Shown here: piece by piece, positions 18,080-27,165 of the stretch
How the letters are laid out: every line of letters begins with the position of its first letter
Numbering within the stretch: position 1 is the first letter of the stretch
Origin: Alteromonas halophila
Lineage (GTDB): Bacteria > Pseudomonadota > Gammaproteobacteria > Enterobacterales > Alteromonadaceae
Length of the DNA stretch: 64,000 nt
Assembly: GCF_014651815.1 (NCBI RefSeq)
Contig: NZ_BMXP01000009.1
Location: 62,001-126,000 of the forward strand
Direction: 5' to 3'
Notes under the pieces: model-generated
Databases searched by the model: none
What the model was told of the DNA's origin: nothing
The model's input: the letters and a program-made list of their open reading frames with translations, nothing else
Position numbers and translations under genes: made by a program

Positions 18080-19834
18080 ATGCACAATCCCAATGTCGAT
18101 CTTCATCAGGTAGAAGAAGAGCAGCTTCCTGTCGCAAAGCATAAACTGAAAGGCTGGCGTCATTTTCTTGGTTTGTACGCCGGCGAACATGTCGCTGCCA
18201 CTGAGTTTGTTTTTGGCGCAACGTTTGTCGCACTGGGTGCCTCAATGACTGACATTCTGATTGGTTTGTTGATAGGTAACATCCTTGCAGTATTAAGCTG
18301 GACACTGATAACGACGCCGATTGCGGTTGAAACACGGCTCAGTCTTTACACCTACCTGCAAAAAATAGCCGGTGATTCGATGACCCGGTTATACAACTGG
18401 GCCAACGTGATAATTTTTACTGTCATTTCCGCTGCCATGATCACGGTATCTGCAACAGCGGTGAGGTTTGCGCTTGATATACCTGCACAACTGAACTGGT
18501 ACCCAACCAACGCATTATTCGTGCTGGTGGTGCTGGCTGTAGGGATCATTGTTGTGCTGGTTGCCATGTACGGCTTTAACGCAGTGTCGAATTTCTCAGG
18601 TATCTGTGCCCCCTGGCTGTTTACCATGTTTTTATGTGGCCCGCTGGTGTTGATGCCGGAGCTGGCTAATGCAGTGATTGGCCAGACGGGCATCTCCAGC
18701 TGGTCGGAATTTATGCAAATTGGCAGCGCCTCCGTGTGGACAGGCCTTGATGCCAGCGGTGAACCCGGTATTGGCTTGCTCGAGGTAATTGGCTTTTCGT
18801 GGGCGGCCAATACCATCACGCACTTCGGTCTGATTGATATGGCACTGCTGCGCTTCGCAAAAAAACGGCGCTACGGACTGTGCACGTCTGCCGGTATGTT
18901 ATTCGGTCATTATATCGCCTGGATTTCAGCCGGGATCATGGGGGCGGGCACCGCGGTGCTGGTGGAGAAATCCATTGTAGAGCTGGATCCTGGTGATGTG
19001 GCGTTTCATGCGCTCGGTCTCTCCGGTCTGGTGATTGTTATTGTTGCAGGCTGGACTACCGCGAACGCGAATCTGTACCGCGCGGGTCTGGCCGCACAGG
19101 CTATCTTTACCAACCATTCGAGAAACCGGACAACCTTTATCGTGGGCCTGTTTACGGTGCTGATTGCCTGTTTCCCGTTCGTTTTTACTAAACTATTGCC
19201 ACTTCTGACCTACGCTGGATTACTGGTGGTACCGGTAGGCGCCATCGTGTTTGCCGAGCATTTCCTGTTTCCGCGCCTGGGGATGAGCCGCTACTGGTTA
19301 AGCTACAAGAATTTATCTCACAGCACGCCGGCGGTGGCTTCATGGGCAGTCGGGCTTATCTTCGGCTTTGGTCTGAACGCGCTGGATGTCATCTCTTTTT
19401 ACTACCTGTTTTTACCGACCTGGGTAGTCACAATGGGGGTTTATACCCTGCTGGCTAAAAAGTACGGCGCGAGCGAAGACTTTACCCGTGAAAAAGCTGA
19501 GCTTGCCGCTTTTGAGTCGCGCGTTGAAACGCATCAGGCTAAACAGGCTGCCCGTGAACCCGTGCTGCAGGATGACACATCCGCGTTCACGCGGCTCCTA
19601 CGTATAGCCGCGTTTGGCAGTCTGGTGGTCAGTTTGTCGGCCGCGCTCAATGCCATGTTTTTCTCCGTAAACATGAGTGATTATGAGGCAAATCGCTCAT
19701 TCTTCTTCAATGTTGGCTTTGCGTGCACAGTGCTTTACTTCGCCACCGCTTACTGGGCGATGCAACGCAAAAAATACCTCGCCAATTCTTCTGTTCAGGA
19801 GCCAGAGTATGCAACACACTCAAATGCTAAGTAA
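18080..19834 (+). CDS. NCS1-family (purine-cytosine permease-like) transporter, candidate polyol permease
   Basis: 584 residues with about 12 transmembrane helices, the LeuT-like layout of NCS1 carriers. The opening GWRHFLGLYAGEHVAATEFVFGATFVALGASMTDILIGLLIGNILAVLSWTLI matches NCS1 helices 1-2. A conserved GFNAVSNFSGICAPW segment and TTANANLYRAGLAAQAIF (helix 8) follow. A soluble insertion (about 455-500, Glu/Lys-rich) and two extra helices make it longer than the usual 480-500. Known NCS1 substrates are nucleobases, hydantoins and related compounds. Here the gene heads an operon with mannitol 2-dehydrogenase (26-bp overlap) and fructokinase, so import of a hexitol is inferred and would be atypical. 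Confidence 0.82.
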   Translation: MHNPNVDLHQVEEEQLPVAKHKLKGWRHFLGLYAGEHVAATEFVFGATFVALGASMTDILIGLLIGNILAVLSWTLITTPIAVETRLSLYTYLQKIAGDSMTRLYNWANVIIFTVISAAMITVSATAVRFALDIPAQLNWYPTNALFVLVVLAVGIIVVLVAMYGFNAVSNFSGICAPWLFTMFLCGPLVLMPELANAVIGQTGISSWSEFMQIGSASVWTGLDASGEPGIGLLEVIGFSWAANTITHFGLIDMALLRFAKKRRYGLCTSAGMLFGHYIAWISAGIMGAGTAVLVEKSIVELDPGDVAFHALGLSGLVIVIVAGWTTANANLYRAGLAAQAIFTNHSRNRTTFIVGLFTVLIACFPFVFTKLLPLLTYAGLLVVPVGAIVFAEHFLFPRLGMSRYWLSYKNLSHSTPAVASWAVGLIFGFGLNALDVISFYYLFLPTWVVTMGVYTLLAKKYGASEDFTREKAELAAFESRVETHQAKQAAREPVLQDDTSAFTRLLRIAAFGSLVVSLSAALNAMFFSVNMSDYEANRSFFFNVGFACTVLYFATAYWAMQRKKYLANSSVQEPEYATHSNAK

Positions 19835-21341
19835 TCAGCGTTTAAGCGATTTACCTGCATCCGTCATTAAACCAGGGTATGCCCGTCAATCGCTAAAAAC
19901 AGGCATCGTGCATGTGGGCGTGGGCGGCTTTCACCGCGCACATCAGGCCGTCTATACCGATGCGTACATGAGCGCGACCGGCGATACTCGCTGGGGGGTC
20001 TGTGGTGTCGGACTACGCGAAAATGACAGAAAGATGCAGCAACTGCTTGCCGAGCAGGACTTCCTGTATACCGTCCTGGAGCGAAAAGCCGATGGCTCGG
20101 CGTCCGCTCAGGTGATCGGCTGCATGACGGATTTCCTGCTGGGATGCGATGATCCGGGCGCAGTTATACGTAAAATGGCGGACCCGGACACCCACATCGT
20201 GTCTCTGACCATCACCGAAGGCGGCTACAATTTTAATCCGTCGACCGGCGAGTTTGATTTTAACAACCCGGATGTCCAGCATGATCTGGCTAACCCCGAC
20301 GCGCCTCGCCTGGTATTTGGGTATCTCGCCAGAGCACTCAAACAGCGACGCGACAGCGGACTGCCGCCTTTTACTGTGCAGTCGTGCGACAATATTCAGC
20401 ATAACGGCGATGTCACCCGTAACATGCTGTTAGCCTATATCCGCGCTGCCGACCCAGACCTGGCCACGTGGGTCGCCAGTGAGGTGGCGTTCCCGAATGC
20501 CATGGTGGACCGCATAACCCCGGCGACGACGTCTACCGATATACATGCCGTGCAGACAATGACAGGGCTGACTGATCAATGGCCTGTCACCTGTGAATCG
20601 TTTCATCAATGGGTGATTGAAGACACTTTCAGCAGTGACCGTCCCCAGTGGGAAAAATGTGGCGTGCAGTTTGTTGCCGATGTCACCCCCTACGAAACCA
20701 TGAAAATACGTTTGCTTAATGCCAGCCACACGGTGCTGGGCGTCCTGGGCTCTCTGGCTGGATATCGCACCATCGATGAAGCGGTCAGCGACCCGGTATT
20801 TACTGATACATTACGTGTCTTTATGGACAGTGAAGTGACACCGGTACTAGCGCCCGTTAAAGGTATTGATCTCGGTGTGTACAAACAAACACTGCTGCAA
20901 CGATTTGCCAACCCGAATATCAAAGACAGCCTTACCCGCATCTGCTCTGAGAGCTCATCGAAAGTGGCGACGTTTCTGGTACCCACCATTCGCGAGAATG
21001 TCAAGCAGGACGGCGCATTTGAAATAAGTGCGCTGGTGGTCGCGGCATGGTGTTATTACAGTGCCACCCACACCTCGCAAAGCGGCGAGGCGTTAGAGGT
21101 GATTGACGCACTTAAAGATCAGTTACAGCAGGCCGGCAGACAATCCGGGCAGCAGCCGCTGGCTTTTTTACACCAGGCCGACATCTTTGCCGATCTGGCG
21201 CAGCAGCCTGATTTTACCCGGTTATTTGAAACCTTTGTCAGCGCACTTTTTGCCGGCGAACCGGTTAGCCGGCTTATGCAGCAGGCAAGTGTCCCCGCTG
21301 GGACAGAGACAGTGAGTGAAAAAAAGGAGTCGACAGCATGA
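19809..21341 (+). CDS. Mannitol 2-dehydrogenase family (polyol-specific long-chain dehydrogenase)
   Basis: 510 residues from ATG 19809, 26 bp inside the transporter gene; a longer in-frame extension has no support. The enzyme oxidises D-mannitol to D-fructose with NAD+. The N-terminal Rossmann segment has HVGVGGFHRAHQAVYTD. Catalytic Lys299, Asn304 and His307 (MKIRLLNASH), with Asn195 (SCDNIQHNG) and Asp234 (MVDRITP), all sit exactly four positions after Lys295/Asn300/His303/Asn191/Asp230 of the Pseudomonas fluorescens enzyme, so the active site looks complete. The stop overlaps the fructokinase start (ATGA). D-arabinitol or fructuronate activity cannot be excluded, but the kinase partner favours fructose as product. 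Confidence 0.92.
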   Translation: MQHTQMLSNQRLSDLPASVIKPGYARQSLKTGIVHVGVGGFHRAHQAVYTDAYMSATGDTRWGVCGVGLRENDRKMQQLLAEQDFLYTVLERKADGSASAQVIGCMTDFLLGCDDPGAVIRKMADPDTHIVSLTITEGGYNFNPSTGEFDFNNPDVQHDLANPDAPRLVFGYLARALKQRRDSGLPPFTVQSCDNIQHNGDVTRNMLLAYIRAADPDLATWVASEVAFPNAMVDRITPATTSTDIHAVQTMTGLTDQWPVTCESFHQWVIEDTFSSDRPQWEKCGVQFVADVTPYETMKIRLLNASHTVLGVLGSLAGYRTIDEAVSDPVFTDTLRVFMDSEVTPVLAPVKGIDLGVYKQTLLQRFANPNIKDSLTRICSESSSKVATFLVPTIRENVKQDGAFEISALVVAAWCYYSATHTSQSGEALEVIDALKDQLQQAGRQSGQQPLAFLHQADIFADLAQQPDFTRLFETFVSALFAGEPVSRLMQQASVPAGTETVSEKKESTA

Positions 21342-22300
21342 CCCCCTCAGTCGCCGTATTTGGCGAGTCGTTATTTGATATGATCCAGACTGAAGACGGT
21401 TTGTTTCAGCCGTACATTGGTGGCTCACCATATAACGTGGCTCGCAGCTTTGTGCGTCAGGGCCTTGTCAGTCACTATCTGTCGCCGTTTTCTACCGATG
21501 ATTTCGGTGACGCGCTATATCAGTCTGCACTGGACGATGGGATCCGCATACCGGCTGATTTCCGTTCAAAGAAAAACACCTCACTGGCATTGGTGTACAA
21601 GGACCCGCAGGGTAAACCCAGCTACCGCCTGTATCGCAAAGGCGTCGCCGATCTGGATGCAACCGCGTCACAATTATTGTCTGTATTGCCTTCTGATATT
21701 TCGTTATTCCATACCGGCTCTCTGGCACTCGTTCCGGAAATGCTGGATACCCTGATACCAGTTATCAAGCAGTTAAAATCCCAGGGCGTTAAAATCAGTA
21801 TTGATGTGAATGTCCGAAAGGGAGTGGAAGAAAATCATCAACAGTACATTGCCGCCATCTGGCGGTTTGTGGAATTTGCCGACATTGTCAAAGTAAGTGA
21901 TGAAGATCTTGAGCTTAAAGGCCTGACCGGCAAGCCAGAATTTCATGCCCGGGCAATGCTCGAACGCATGACCGATGGTATTGTCGTACTGACACTGGGT
22001 GAAGGTGGCTCGCATCTTTTTACCAATGACATGCACCTCACACAGCCTGTGATTTCACCAGACATCATGGGTGACACTGTTGGCGCAGGCGACACTTATT
22101 TCTCTGCTCTGGTTGCCTATTTATTGCAGCGCGGCGGCCTTTCCCACACCTCGTCGCGTGAAACGTTGTCAGAGGCACTTGAGTATGGCGCTATGGCCGC
22201 GAGTCTGAATGTGGCGCAAGTCGGCTGCCACCCGCCCTCGCAGGACGAGGTACAGCATGCATTAGCACGCTTATCCCAGCTTCAGGGGAGCGCTGAATAA
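21338..22300 (+). CDS. Fructokinase, PfkB/ribokinase family
   Basis: 320 residues. It phosphorylates fructose made by the preceding dehydrogenase, feeding glycolysis. The PfkB signatures are present: GGSPYNVARSF (28-38) for sugar binding, SIDVNVRKG (154-162), and the C-terminal MGDTVGAGDTYFSALVA with catalytic base Asp252 and anion hole GAG. VTL-type strand IVVLTLGEGGS precedes it. ATG overlaps the dehydrogenase stop by 4 bp, indicating translational coupling. No clear intrinsic terminator follows; the next gene is convergent. Confidence 0.9.
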   Translation: MTPSVAVFGESLFDMIQTEDGLFQPYIGGSPYNVARSFVRQGLVSHYLSPFSTDDFGDALYQSALDDGIRIPADFRSKKNTSLALVYKDPQGKPSYRLYRKGVADLDATASQLLSVLPSDISLFHTGSLALVPEMLDTLIPVIKQLKSQGVKISIDVNVRKGVEENHQQYIAAIWRFVEFADIVKVSDEDLELKGLTGKPEFHARAMLERMTDGIVVLTLGEGGSHLFTNDMHLTQPVISPDIMGDTVGAGDTYFSALVAYLLQRGGLSHTSSRETLSEALEYGAMAASLNVAQVGCHPPSQDEVQHALARLSQLQGSAE

Positions 22301-22392
22301 CTGGCTCAGAGCAAAAACAAGGGGGTCAGGTCAACGCTGACACCGCTTGCGAGGCCCCGGACACGATTCGGCCCTGTGCAAACAAATGCTTA

Positions 22393-22413
22393 AAGGCGAA
22401 GTTACTTCGCCTT
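22393..22413 (-). terminator. Hairpin overlapping the stop of the cupin lipoprotein gene
   Basis: AAGGCGAAG-tta-CTTCGCCTT is a perfect 9-bp stem that contains the gene's TAA stop in its loop when read on the minus strand. It is followed on that strand by TAAGCATTTG, so the T tract is weak. Confidence 0.4.
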
Positions 22414-23226
22414 GACCCGAATATTCCCCTGGCTCCTGACATATAAAATGGTTTTGCTGTCAGTGGTAAACGTGTGTTCGACCTTACCCTGGGAGCTCAC
22501 AAAGCTTCCGGGATCCAGCATGATACCGTCCTGCTCCTGCGCAGAGCGATATTCCGGACGTCCGGCGATTACCACCAGCTTGAGCGTGTCAGTGTCGGTA
22601 TTCAGTGCAACGCTGGTGTCTGCCGCAAGCCTGATCATTTCTCCCTGGGTCCTGTCTTTCTTTTGCCAAAGGTGCGCAATGCTAATGCCCGCCCCTTCAA
22701 TCAGTTCGCTTGCTTTTGCATCTAACCATACCAGGTTTGAGGCATGAACATTGATAGGGTGCTGGCCGTTGTCAAATTCCGCCTCCACAGGCTTGACCAT
22801 ATAAGGGCCTGAATCAATTTCAAGATAAATCATGTTTGCCGGGGCATTCGCAGCAGTGATGTGCGATGCACCAGCGGGCTGCGTCCAGAATGAACCAGCG
22901 GGCAGCCACATTGGACTCGCGTGCGGGTCGTCATTATGCATTTCTCCCTGGATCACAATGCCCCGGTAGCTGATGTTGTGGATGTGCGGCGGTGAGGAAA
23001 AGCCGTCATTAAAACGTACAAGCATCCCTGTCGCTTTATCCTTTGTTCTGTCTCCCCAAAGATCGGCGGCTGCCGGACTCTTGTCGCCACGCAGCGGGTT
23101 TAAATACCCCCAGTTGACGTTTTCGGCCTGAATAACCTGAGACTGCGACGCACCTTCCTTTGCACAGGCAGCCGTCATCGTTATCAGCGCGCCAAGCACA
23201 ATAATAAGTATTCTGTAGTATTTCAT
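22402..23226 (-). CDS. DUF4437-type cupin, predicted lipoprotein or exported
   Basis: 274 residues from ATG 23226, chosen for its GGGAGG ribosome site; an upstream frame exists without one. The N-terminus has a hydrophobic stretch ending TMTAAC (Cys near 21), which could be a lipobox. Two cupin-like halves follow: RFNDGFSSPPHIHNISYRGIVIQGEMHNDDP with metal-type His residues and a Trp/Pro-rich second motif (LPAGSFWTQPAGASHITAA), then a second degenerate barrel. DUF4437 is of unknown function. It is 13 bp downstream of the hairpin and 81 bp downstream of the MDR gene on the same strand, so possibly cotranscribed. Confidence 0.72.
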   Translation of the reverse strand: MKYYRILIIVLGALITMTAACAKEGASQSQVIQAENVNWGYLNPLRGDKSPAAADLWGDRTKDKATGMLVRFNDGFSSPPHIHNISYRGIVIQGEMHNDDPHASPMWLPAGSFWTQPAGASHITAANAPANMIYLEIDSGPYMVKPVEAEFDNGQHPINVHASNLVWLDAKASELIEGAGISIAHLWQKKDRTQGEMIRLAADTSVALNTDTDTLKLVVIAGRPEYRSAQEQDGIMLDPGSFVSSQGKVEHTFTTDSKTILYVRSQGNIRVKAK

Positions 23227-23307
23227 TGTTCCTCCCGATTCGTCGTTAACGTCTGTCACCTGCCTCTGGCTTTGCTTCATCATCCAGAGCAGGTGACAGC
23301 ATGGCTG

Positions 23308-24294
23308 CTAGATACTGACCACCACTTTACCCAGCCCTTTACCACTCTCCAGTCGGGCGTGAGCGCTGCCAATCTGCTCAAGCGTATAATGGTTGTCATC
23401 TAAAACCGGCTTAAGCGCACCGGCCTCAGCGATCTGTGTGAGCGCATCCAGAATATCCGCATGCTCTTTGCGACGGGTGTCGTGGATCATCTGAATAAGC
23501 ATAAAGATGACGTGAACAGACAGCCCTTTCATGTGTGCCACTGACAGGTCCAGCTCGACTAACGACACCGTGGAGGCAACCTGGCCATTGAGCTTCGCTG
23601 CGTTAAACGAATTCACCATGTTCTCGCCGCCGACAGAGTCAAACACTACGTCAAATCCAGCACCCTGAGTGTGTGTATCAACGTAGTGTTCAACCGCTTC
23701 GGTTTTATAGTTTATGGGCGTCGCTCCCAGGGTACGGATCAGATCGCGTTGCGCTTCGCCCCCGCCTGTGGAGTACACGTCAGCCCCAAGGTGTCTCGCC
23801 AGCTGGATGGCAATATGCCCCACCCCGCCCGAGCCACCATGCACCAGCACTTGCTGCCCGTTTTTAACCTGGGCTCTTTTTAACCCTTCGTAAGCAGTGA
23901 TCCCCACCAGCGGCAACGCAGCGGCTTCGCGCATTGAAAGGTTCGTTGGTTTCAGCGCTGTCAGGTCTGCATCTGCAACGATATATTCTGCCAGTGTACC
24001 GGGTAAATCGCCGAGACCGCCGGCACATCCGTACACCTCATCACCCACCGTAAAGCGGGTAACACCTTCACCGACCTCTTCCACCACACCGGCGAAATCC
24101 ATGCCCAGTAACGCAGGCGTGGCAGGGGAAAAAGGCAGGTCAGCCCCCATACTGCGGATCATGGTATCGACTGTATTCACACTGGTGGCCTTGATTTTTA
24201 CCAGCACATGACCTGGCTTCACCTGCGGTTTCGGTAGCTGTGCCGGTTCAAATGCATCTGTGCCCCCATAGGCATTGATCATCATTGCTTTCAT
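23308..24294 (-). CDS. Zinc-binding-dehydrogenase-like NADPH quinone oxidoreductase (MDR)
   Basis: 328 residues from ATG 24294 (AGGAAAG upstream; a GTG precedes it). GroES half: KIKATSVNTVDTMIRSMG and PALLGMDFAGVVEEVGEGVTRFTVGDEVYGC. Rossmann half: ALPLVGITAYEGLKRAQVKNGQQVLVHGGSGGVGHIAIQLARHLGADVYSTGG, with the GGSGGVG cofactor loop. The catalytic-zinc ligands of alcohol dehydrogenases are missing, as in quinone reductases and enoyl reductases. It is divergent from the LysR at 24411, which probably regulates it. Substrate likely a quinone or enone (family inference). Confidence 0.88.
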   Translation of the reverse strand: MKAMMINAYGGTDAFEPAQLPKPQVKPGHVLVKIKATSVNTVDTMIRSMGADLPFSPATPALLGMDFAGVVEEVGEGVTRFTVGDEVYGCAGGLGDLPGTLAEYIVADADLTALKPTNLSMREAAALPLVGITAYEGLKRAQVKNGQQVLVHGGSGGVGHIAIQLARHLGADVYSTGGGEAQRDLIRTLGATPINYKTEAVEHYVDTHTQGAGFDVVFDSVGGENMVNSFNAAKLNGQVASTVSLVELDLSVAHMKGLSVHVIFMLIQMIHDTRRKEHADILDALTQIAEAGALKPVLDDNHYTLEQIGSAHARLESGKGLGKVVVSI

Positions 24295-24381
24295 CACGCT
24301 TTCCTCTTTTGCATTGACTAATTGACGTCAGTGACACAAGGTTAGTAGTTTGGATAATCGAAATAAATGAATAAAATAAGC

Positions 24382-24397
24382 AATCAGAATTCTGATT
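24382..24397. promoter_or_regulatory. 16-bp perfect palindrome at the LysR start
   Basis: AATCAGAATTCTGATT lies 13 bp before the LysR ATG in the 116-bp divergent MDR/LysR intergenic region. A perfect 16-bp palindrome by chance is uncommon, and the place fits an autoregulatory or divergent operator. Confidence 0.45.
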
Positions 24398-24410
24398 TTA
24401 AGGATAATAA

Positions 24411-25319
24411 ATGGATACGAGCGCCGTTCGTTTATTTATACTGGCTGCAGAGCAGCTCAACATTGGTGCTGCAGGTCAGACACTGGGACTCTCAGCATCC
24501 GTTGCAAGCGCACGACTCGCCAAATTAGAAAGAATGGTAGGGGCCGATCTGTTTCACCGCTCGACACGCAAGATACGCTTATCCGTTGAAGGGCAGGCTT
24601 TCCTGCCCTATGCACGGGAAATCATTGCACAGGAAAATGCGGCTCTCGCGGCACTGGGCAAGGGGCAGGTAGAGCCCAGTGGGACGCTGAGGTTTGCCGC
24701 ATCCAGTACCTTTGCGCAGCGCTATATTGCCCCACTTTTGCCAGAGTTTCTCGCTCGTTACCCAAAAATTAATATTGATCTTACATTGTCAGACACGCAG
24801 ACGAACCTCATTGAAGGCGGCTTTGATTTAGCCCTGAGGAACTATCCCGCACAGGACAGCAGCCTTATCGGAAGAAAGCTGGCCAATGATGTTCGCGTGC
24901 TTTGCGCTGCGCCTCAATACCTTAAAACGTTTGGCTGTCCGTCCAGTCCCGCTGATCTGCGTGATCATCAGCTTATTGTATTTGGTCACACTAAAGCGCG
25001 AAAGCTGGTCAGGCAAAATGGGCAGCATAATGCCGTGTTCCCGCCGAATAACCATCCCAGGGTCACCTGTGATGACGGGGCAAGTATGCGACTCGCGGCA
25101 GAGGCGGGCGTTGGCATTTGTATGAGCTCACTGTGGAATATCGAGACAGAGCTCAGACAGAAGCGGCTGGTGCGTGTCCTGCCGGATTACCATATCGAAG
25201 ACAACTCGGCCATATGGCTGGTTTACCCTAAATCCAATGTGCTCACGGCAAAGGTGCGTGTGTTGATAGACTTTCTCGTTGAAAAGCTGGAGCACCTTTC
25301 TGCGCTGACACTTCGCTAG
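24411..25319 (+). CDS. LysR-family transcriptional regulator
   Basis: 302 residues, ATG preceded by AAGGATAATAA. HTH: AVRLFILAAEQLNIGAAGQTLGLSASVASARLAKLERMVGADLFHRSTRKIRLSVEG. The effector domain is of the CrgA/DmlR branch (FAASSTFAQRYIAPLLPEFLARYPKINIDL, GVGICMSSLWNIETEL). It is divergent from the quinone oxidoreductase gene, the probable target, and its last four bases overlap the convergent esterase gene. Confidence 0.9.
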   Translation: MDTSAVRLFILAAEQLNIGAAGQTLGLSASVASARLAKLERMVGADLFHRSTRKIRLSVEGQAFLPYAREIIAQENAALAALGKGQVEPSGTLRFAASSTFAQRYIAPLLPEFLARYPKINIDLTLSDTQTNLIEGGFDLALRNYPAQDSSLIGRKLANDVRVLCAAPQYLKTFGCPSSPADLRDHQLIVFGHTKARKLVRQNGQHNAVFPPNNHPRVTCDDGASMRLAAEAGVGICMSSLWNIETELRQKRLVRVLPDYHIEDNSAIWLVYPKSNVLTAKVRVLIDFLVEKLEHLSALTLR

Positions 25320-26272
25320 TCGCTGTTATCAGCAGCGGTTGTGAGGGACTGTCCGGTTTGAGGCGCACATTTTGCTGATTTTGTTAAAAGCGGCATGAGT
25401 GCGTTGGCGAAATCTTTGCCCATGCGGACATAGCCATCACTGGCATAATGCCAGGCATCTGTGGGGTTGTACGGGTAAGCATTGGTTTGTGTCATATAGG
25501 CTGCGCAGGGATCCTGAGCAACAAACTGCTGTTGCGCGAGATGCACCCTGTGGATATACGGCATAATATCTTCGTCACCCTGTTCTGAATCGGTGATCCT
25601 GCCAATCACGACCGGAATATCATCTTTTCTCAGCGCCGCTCTGAGCAGATTCATCAGGCGGGTAAGGTTGTGATGATAGGCATTCGCGGATACCTCACTG
25701 GCATGCGCATCCGCTTCTCCCTGCATCCAGATAATGGCAGCTGGTATCAGGGTGTCTGGCTCACCGTCATTGTCAATGTCTGAGGTGGCATAGGCATTCC
25801 GTAACGTGTTAAGCGCATAGTCATACTGATTCATCGCCATGCCGTCGGTAAAGTCTGGTGACCAATTGCTAAACCCCGTGTTCACATGCAGTCCTGTGCC
25901 GCCAACGGCGTACTTGATCAAGGCTATTTTTTTATCAGGCAAGGCGTTTGCGAGAGTATGCGCGAAGCTAAGCTCGGGACCAAAGCGATCGGAGTAAGCA
26001 TTGGCCTTGCCATTGGACTTAAATCCAACACCATGACCGGGCTGCAATGGCGCCCAGATCCCCACACCACCACCGGGTTTATTGTCAAAGACACCGTTGC
26101 CATGAAAGATCATCACATTCTGCTCGCCTTTCAACCTGTCAGGCAGGTCGCCGACATACCCATAACCATCCATGTTGGACTGGCCGCCCAGAAAGACGGT
26201 GAGGTACTCAGCCCCATAGCAGGCCGGTGTTATCAGATAAAATAATACGATGGCGAACAAACAGGATTTCAT
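25316..26272 (-). CDS. SGNH-type carbohydrate esterase (CE6/sialate O-acetylesterase domain), secreted
   Basis: 318 residues from ATG 26272 with a signal peptide (MKSCLFAIVLFYLITPACYG). The SASA/CE6 signatures are present: VFLGGQSNMDGYG with nucleophile Ser, the oxyanion-site IKYAVGGTGL, block IIWMQGEADAHA and the C-terminal Asp/His pair in DAWHYASDGYVRMG. Such enzymes remove acetyl groups from xylan, other polysaccharides or sialic acid. It is isolated, convergent with the LysR gene, and lacks linked glycosidases, so the substrate cannot be assigned. The ribosome site is weak. Cleavage after CYG gives a periplasmic or extracellular protein. Confidence 0.85.
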   Translation of the reverse strand: MKSCLFAIVLFYLITPACYGAEYLTVFLGGQSNMDGYGYVGDLPDRLKGEQNVMIFHGNGVFDNKPGGGVGIWAPLQPGHGVGFKSNGKANAYSDRFGPELSFAHTLANALPDKKIALIKYAVGGTGLHVNTGFSNWSPDFTDGMAMNQYDYALNTLRNAYATSDIDNDGEPDTLIPAAIIWMQGEADAHASEVSANAYHHNLTRLMNLLRAALRKDDIPVVIGRITDSEQGDEDIMPYIHRVHLAQQQFVAQDPCAAYMTQTNAYPYNPTDAWHYASDGYVRMGKDFANALMPLLTKSAKCAPQTGQSLTTAADNSD

Positions 26273-26430
26273 TGATATCAAATACTCGAATGGCGGTTAA
26301 TTTCAGTATCGTCAATCACTGCCAGAATGCCAACGTGAATACGTTTGCAACATGCCGTACCTCGGACCCGGTTTACACAAAGAATGTATGGCTGCATCCC
26401 GTATTTCCTCACTTCTTGCTTCACACCCGG

Positions 26431-27165
26431 TCATTTCAGAAGCAGGTAAAAGCCAAGGAGTAAGAGTAAACTATAGATAATAAAGAAAAATTTTCTCTCA
26501 TCTAAATGGTGCTGCGCCACTACGCCAAGCCTGATACCAAGCAATGAAAGCGGCACCAGCAATAACGCTGTTATTATGTTTTGTTGAGTAAACTGCCCCA
26601 GTGCGATGTAGGGCGGAACCTTTGCAAGGTTAATGGCAGCAAAGAATACCACGGCGGTACTCAGATAGGTTTGTTTACTCAACCCTTTGCTAAGCAGGTA
26701 GACATTAACCGGAGGACCGCCCGCATGCGCAACAAAACTGGTAAAGCCGGAAAGACCGCCAAGTAGCGCCCCCCAGATATTACTGCACGACTTAACCTTA
26801 ACGATACCTGACAGGCCGTTTACGCTAAAGGCAATACACAATATCCCCAGCATCATCCGGATATGGTCTTCGTTGACCGCGGCAAAGGTCTGGTAACCGA
26901 CTATTACTCCCAGTATGCCAGCAGGCACAAGAAACAATAGTGACCGGTTGTGCTGTTTGCCAAACCATACTCGCAGACTCATCATATCCATCACCAACAG
27001 CACAGGAAGCATCAGTGATACGGCGATAGTGGGTGACATAACCAGCGTCAGTAAAGGCACTGTCATAACACCCAAGCCCCCGGCAAATCCAGATTTTGAA
27101 ATGCCGGTGATGAGCACGCAAAGGGTTAACACGGCCAGTTGAATAAGTGAAAAATCCAGAAACAT
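26431..27165 (-). CDS. TauE/SafE-family inner-membrane permease
   Basis: 244 residues with about 8 transmembrane helices. The first helix carries the family pattern ITGISKSGFAGGLGVMTVPLLTLVMSP. The second half repeats the pattern as LGGLSGFTSFVAHAGGPPVNVYLL. Members export sulfite, sulfoacetate or other organosulfur anions, or import some of them. There is no sulfur-metabolism neighbour to fix the substrate. Monocistronic; the promoter lies in the 27166-27589 gap. Confidence 0.87.
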   Translation of the reverse strand: MFLDFSLIQLAVLTLCVLITGISKSGFAGGLGVMTVPLLTLVMSPTIAVSLMLPVLLVMDMMSLRVWFGKQHNRSLLFLVPAGILGVIVGYQTFAAVNEDHIRMMLGILCIAFSVNGLSGIVKVKSCSNIWGALLGGLSGFTSFVAHAGGPPVNVYLLSKGLSKQTYLSTAVVFFAAINLAKVPPYIALGQFTQQNIITALLLVPLSLLGIRLGVVAQHHLDERKFFFIIYSLLLLLGFYLLLK

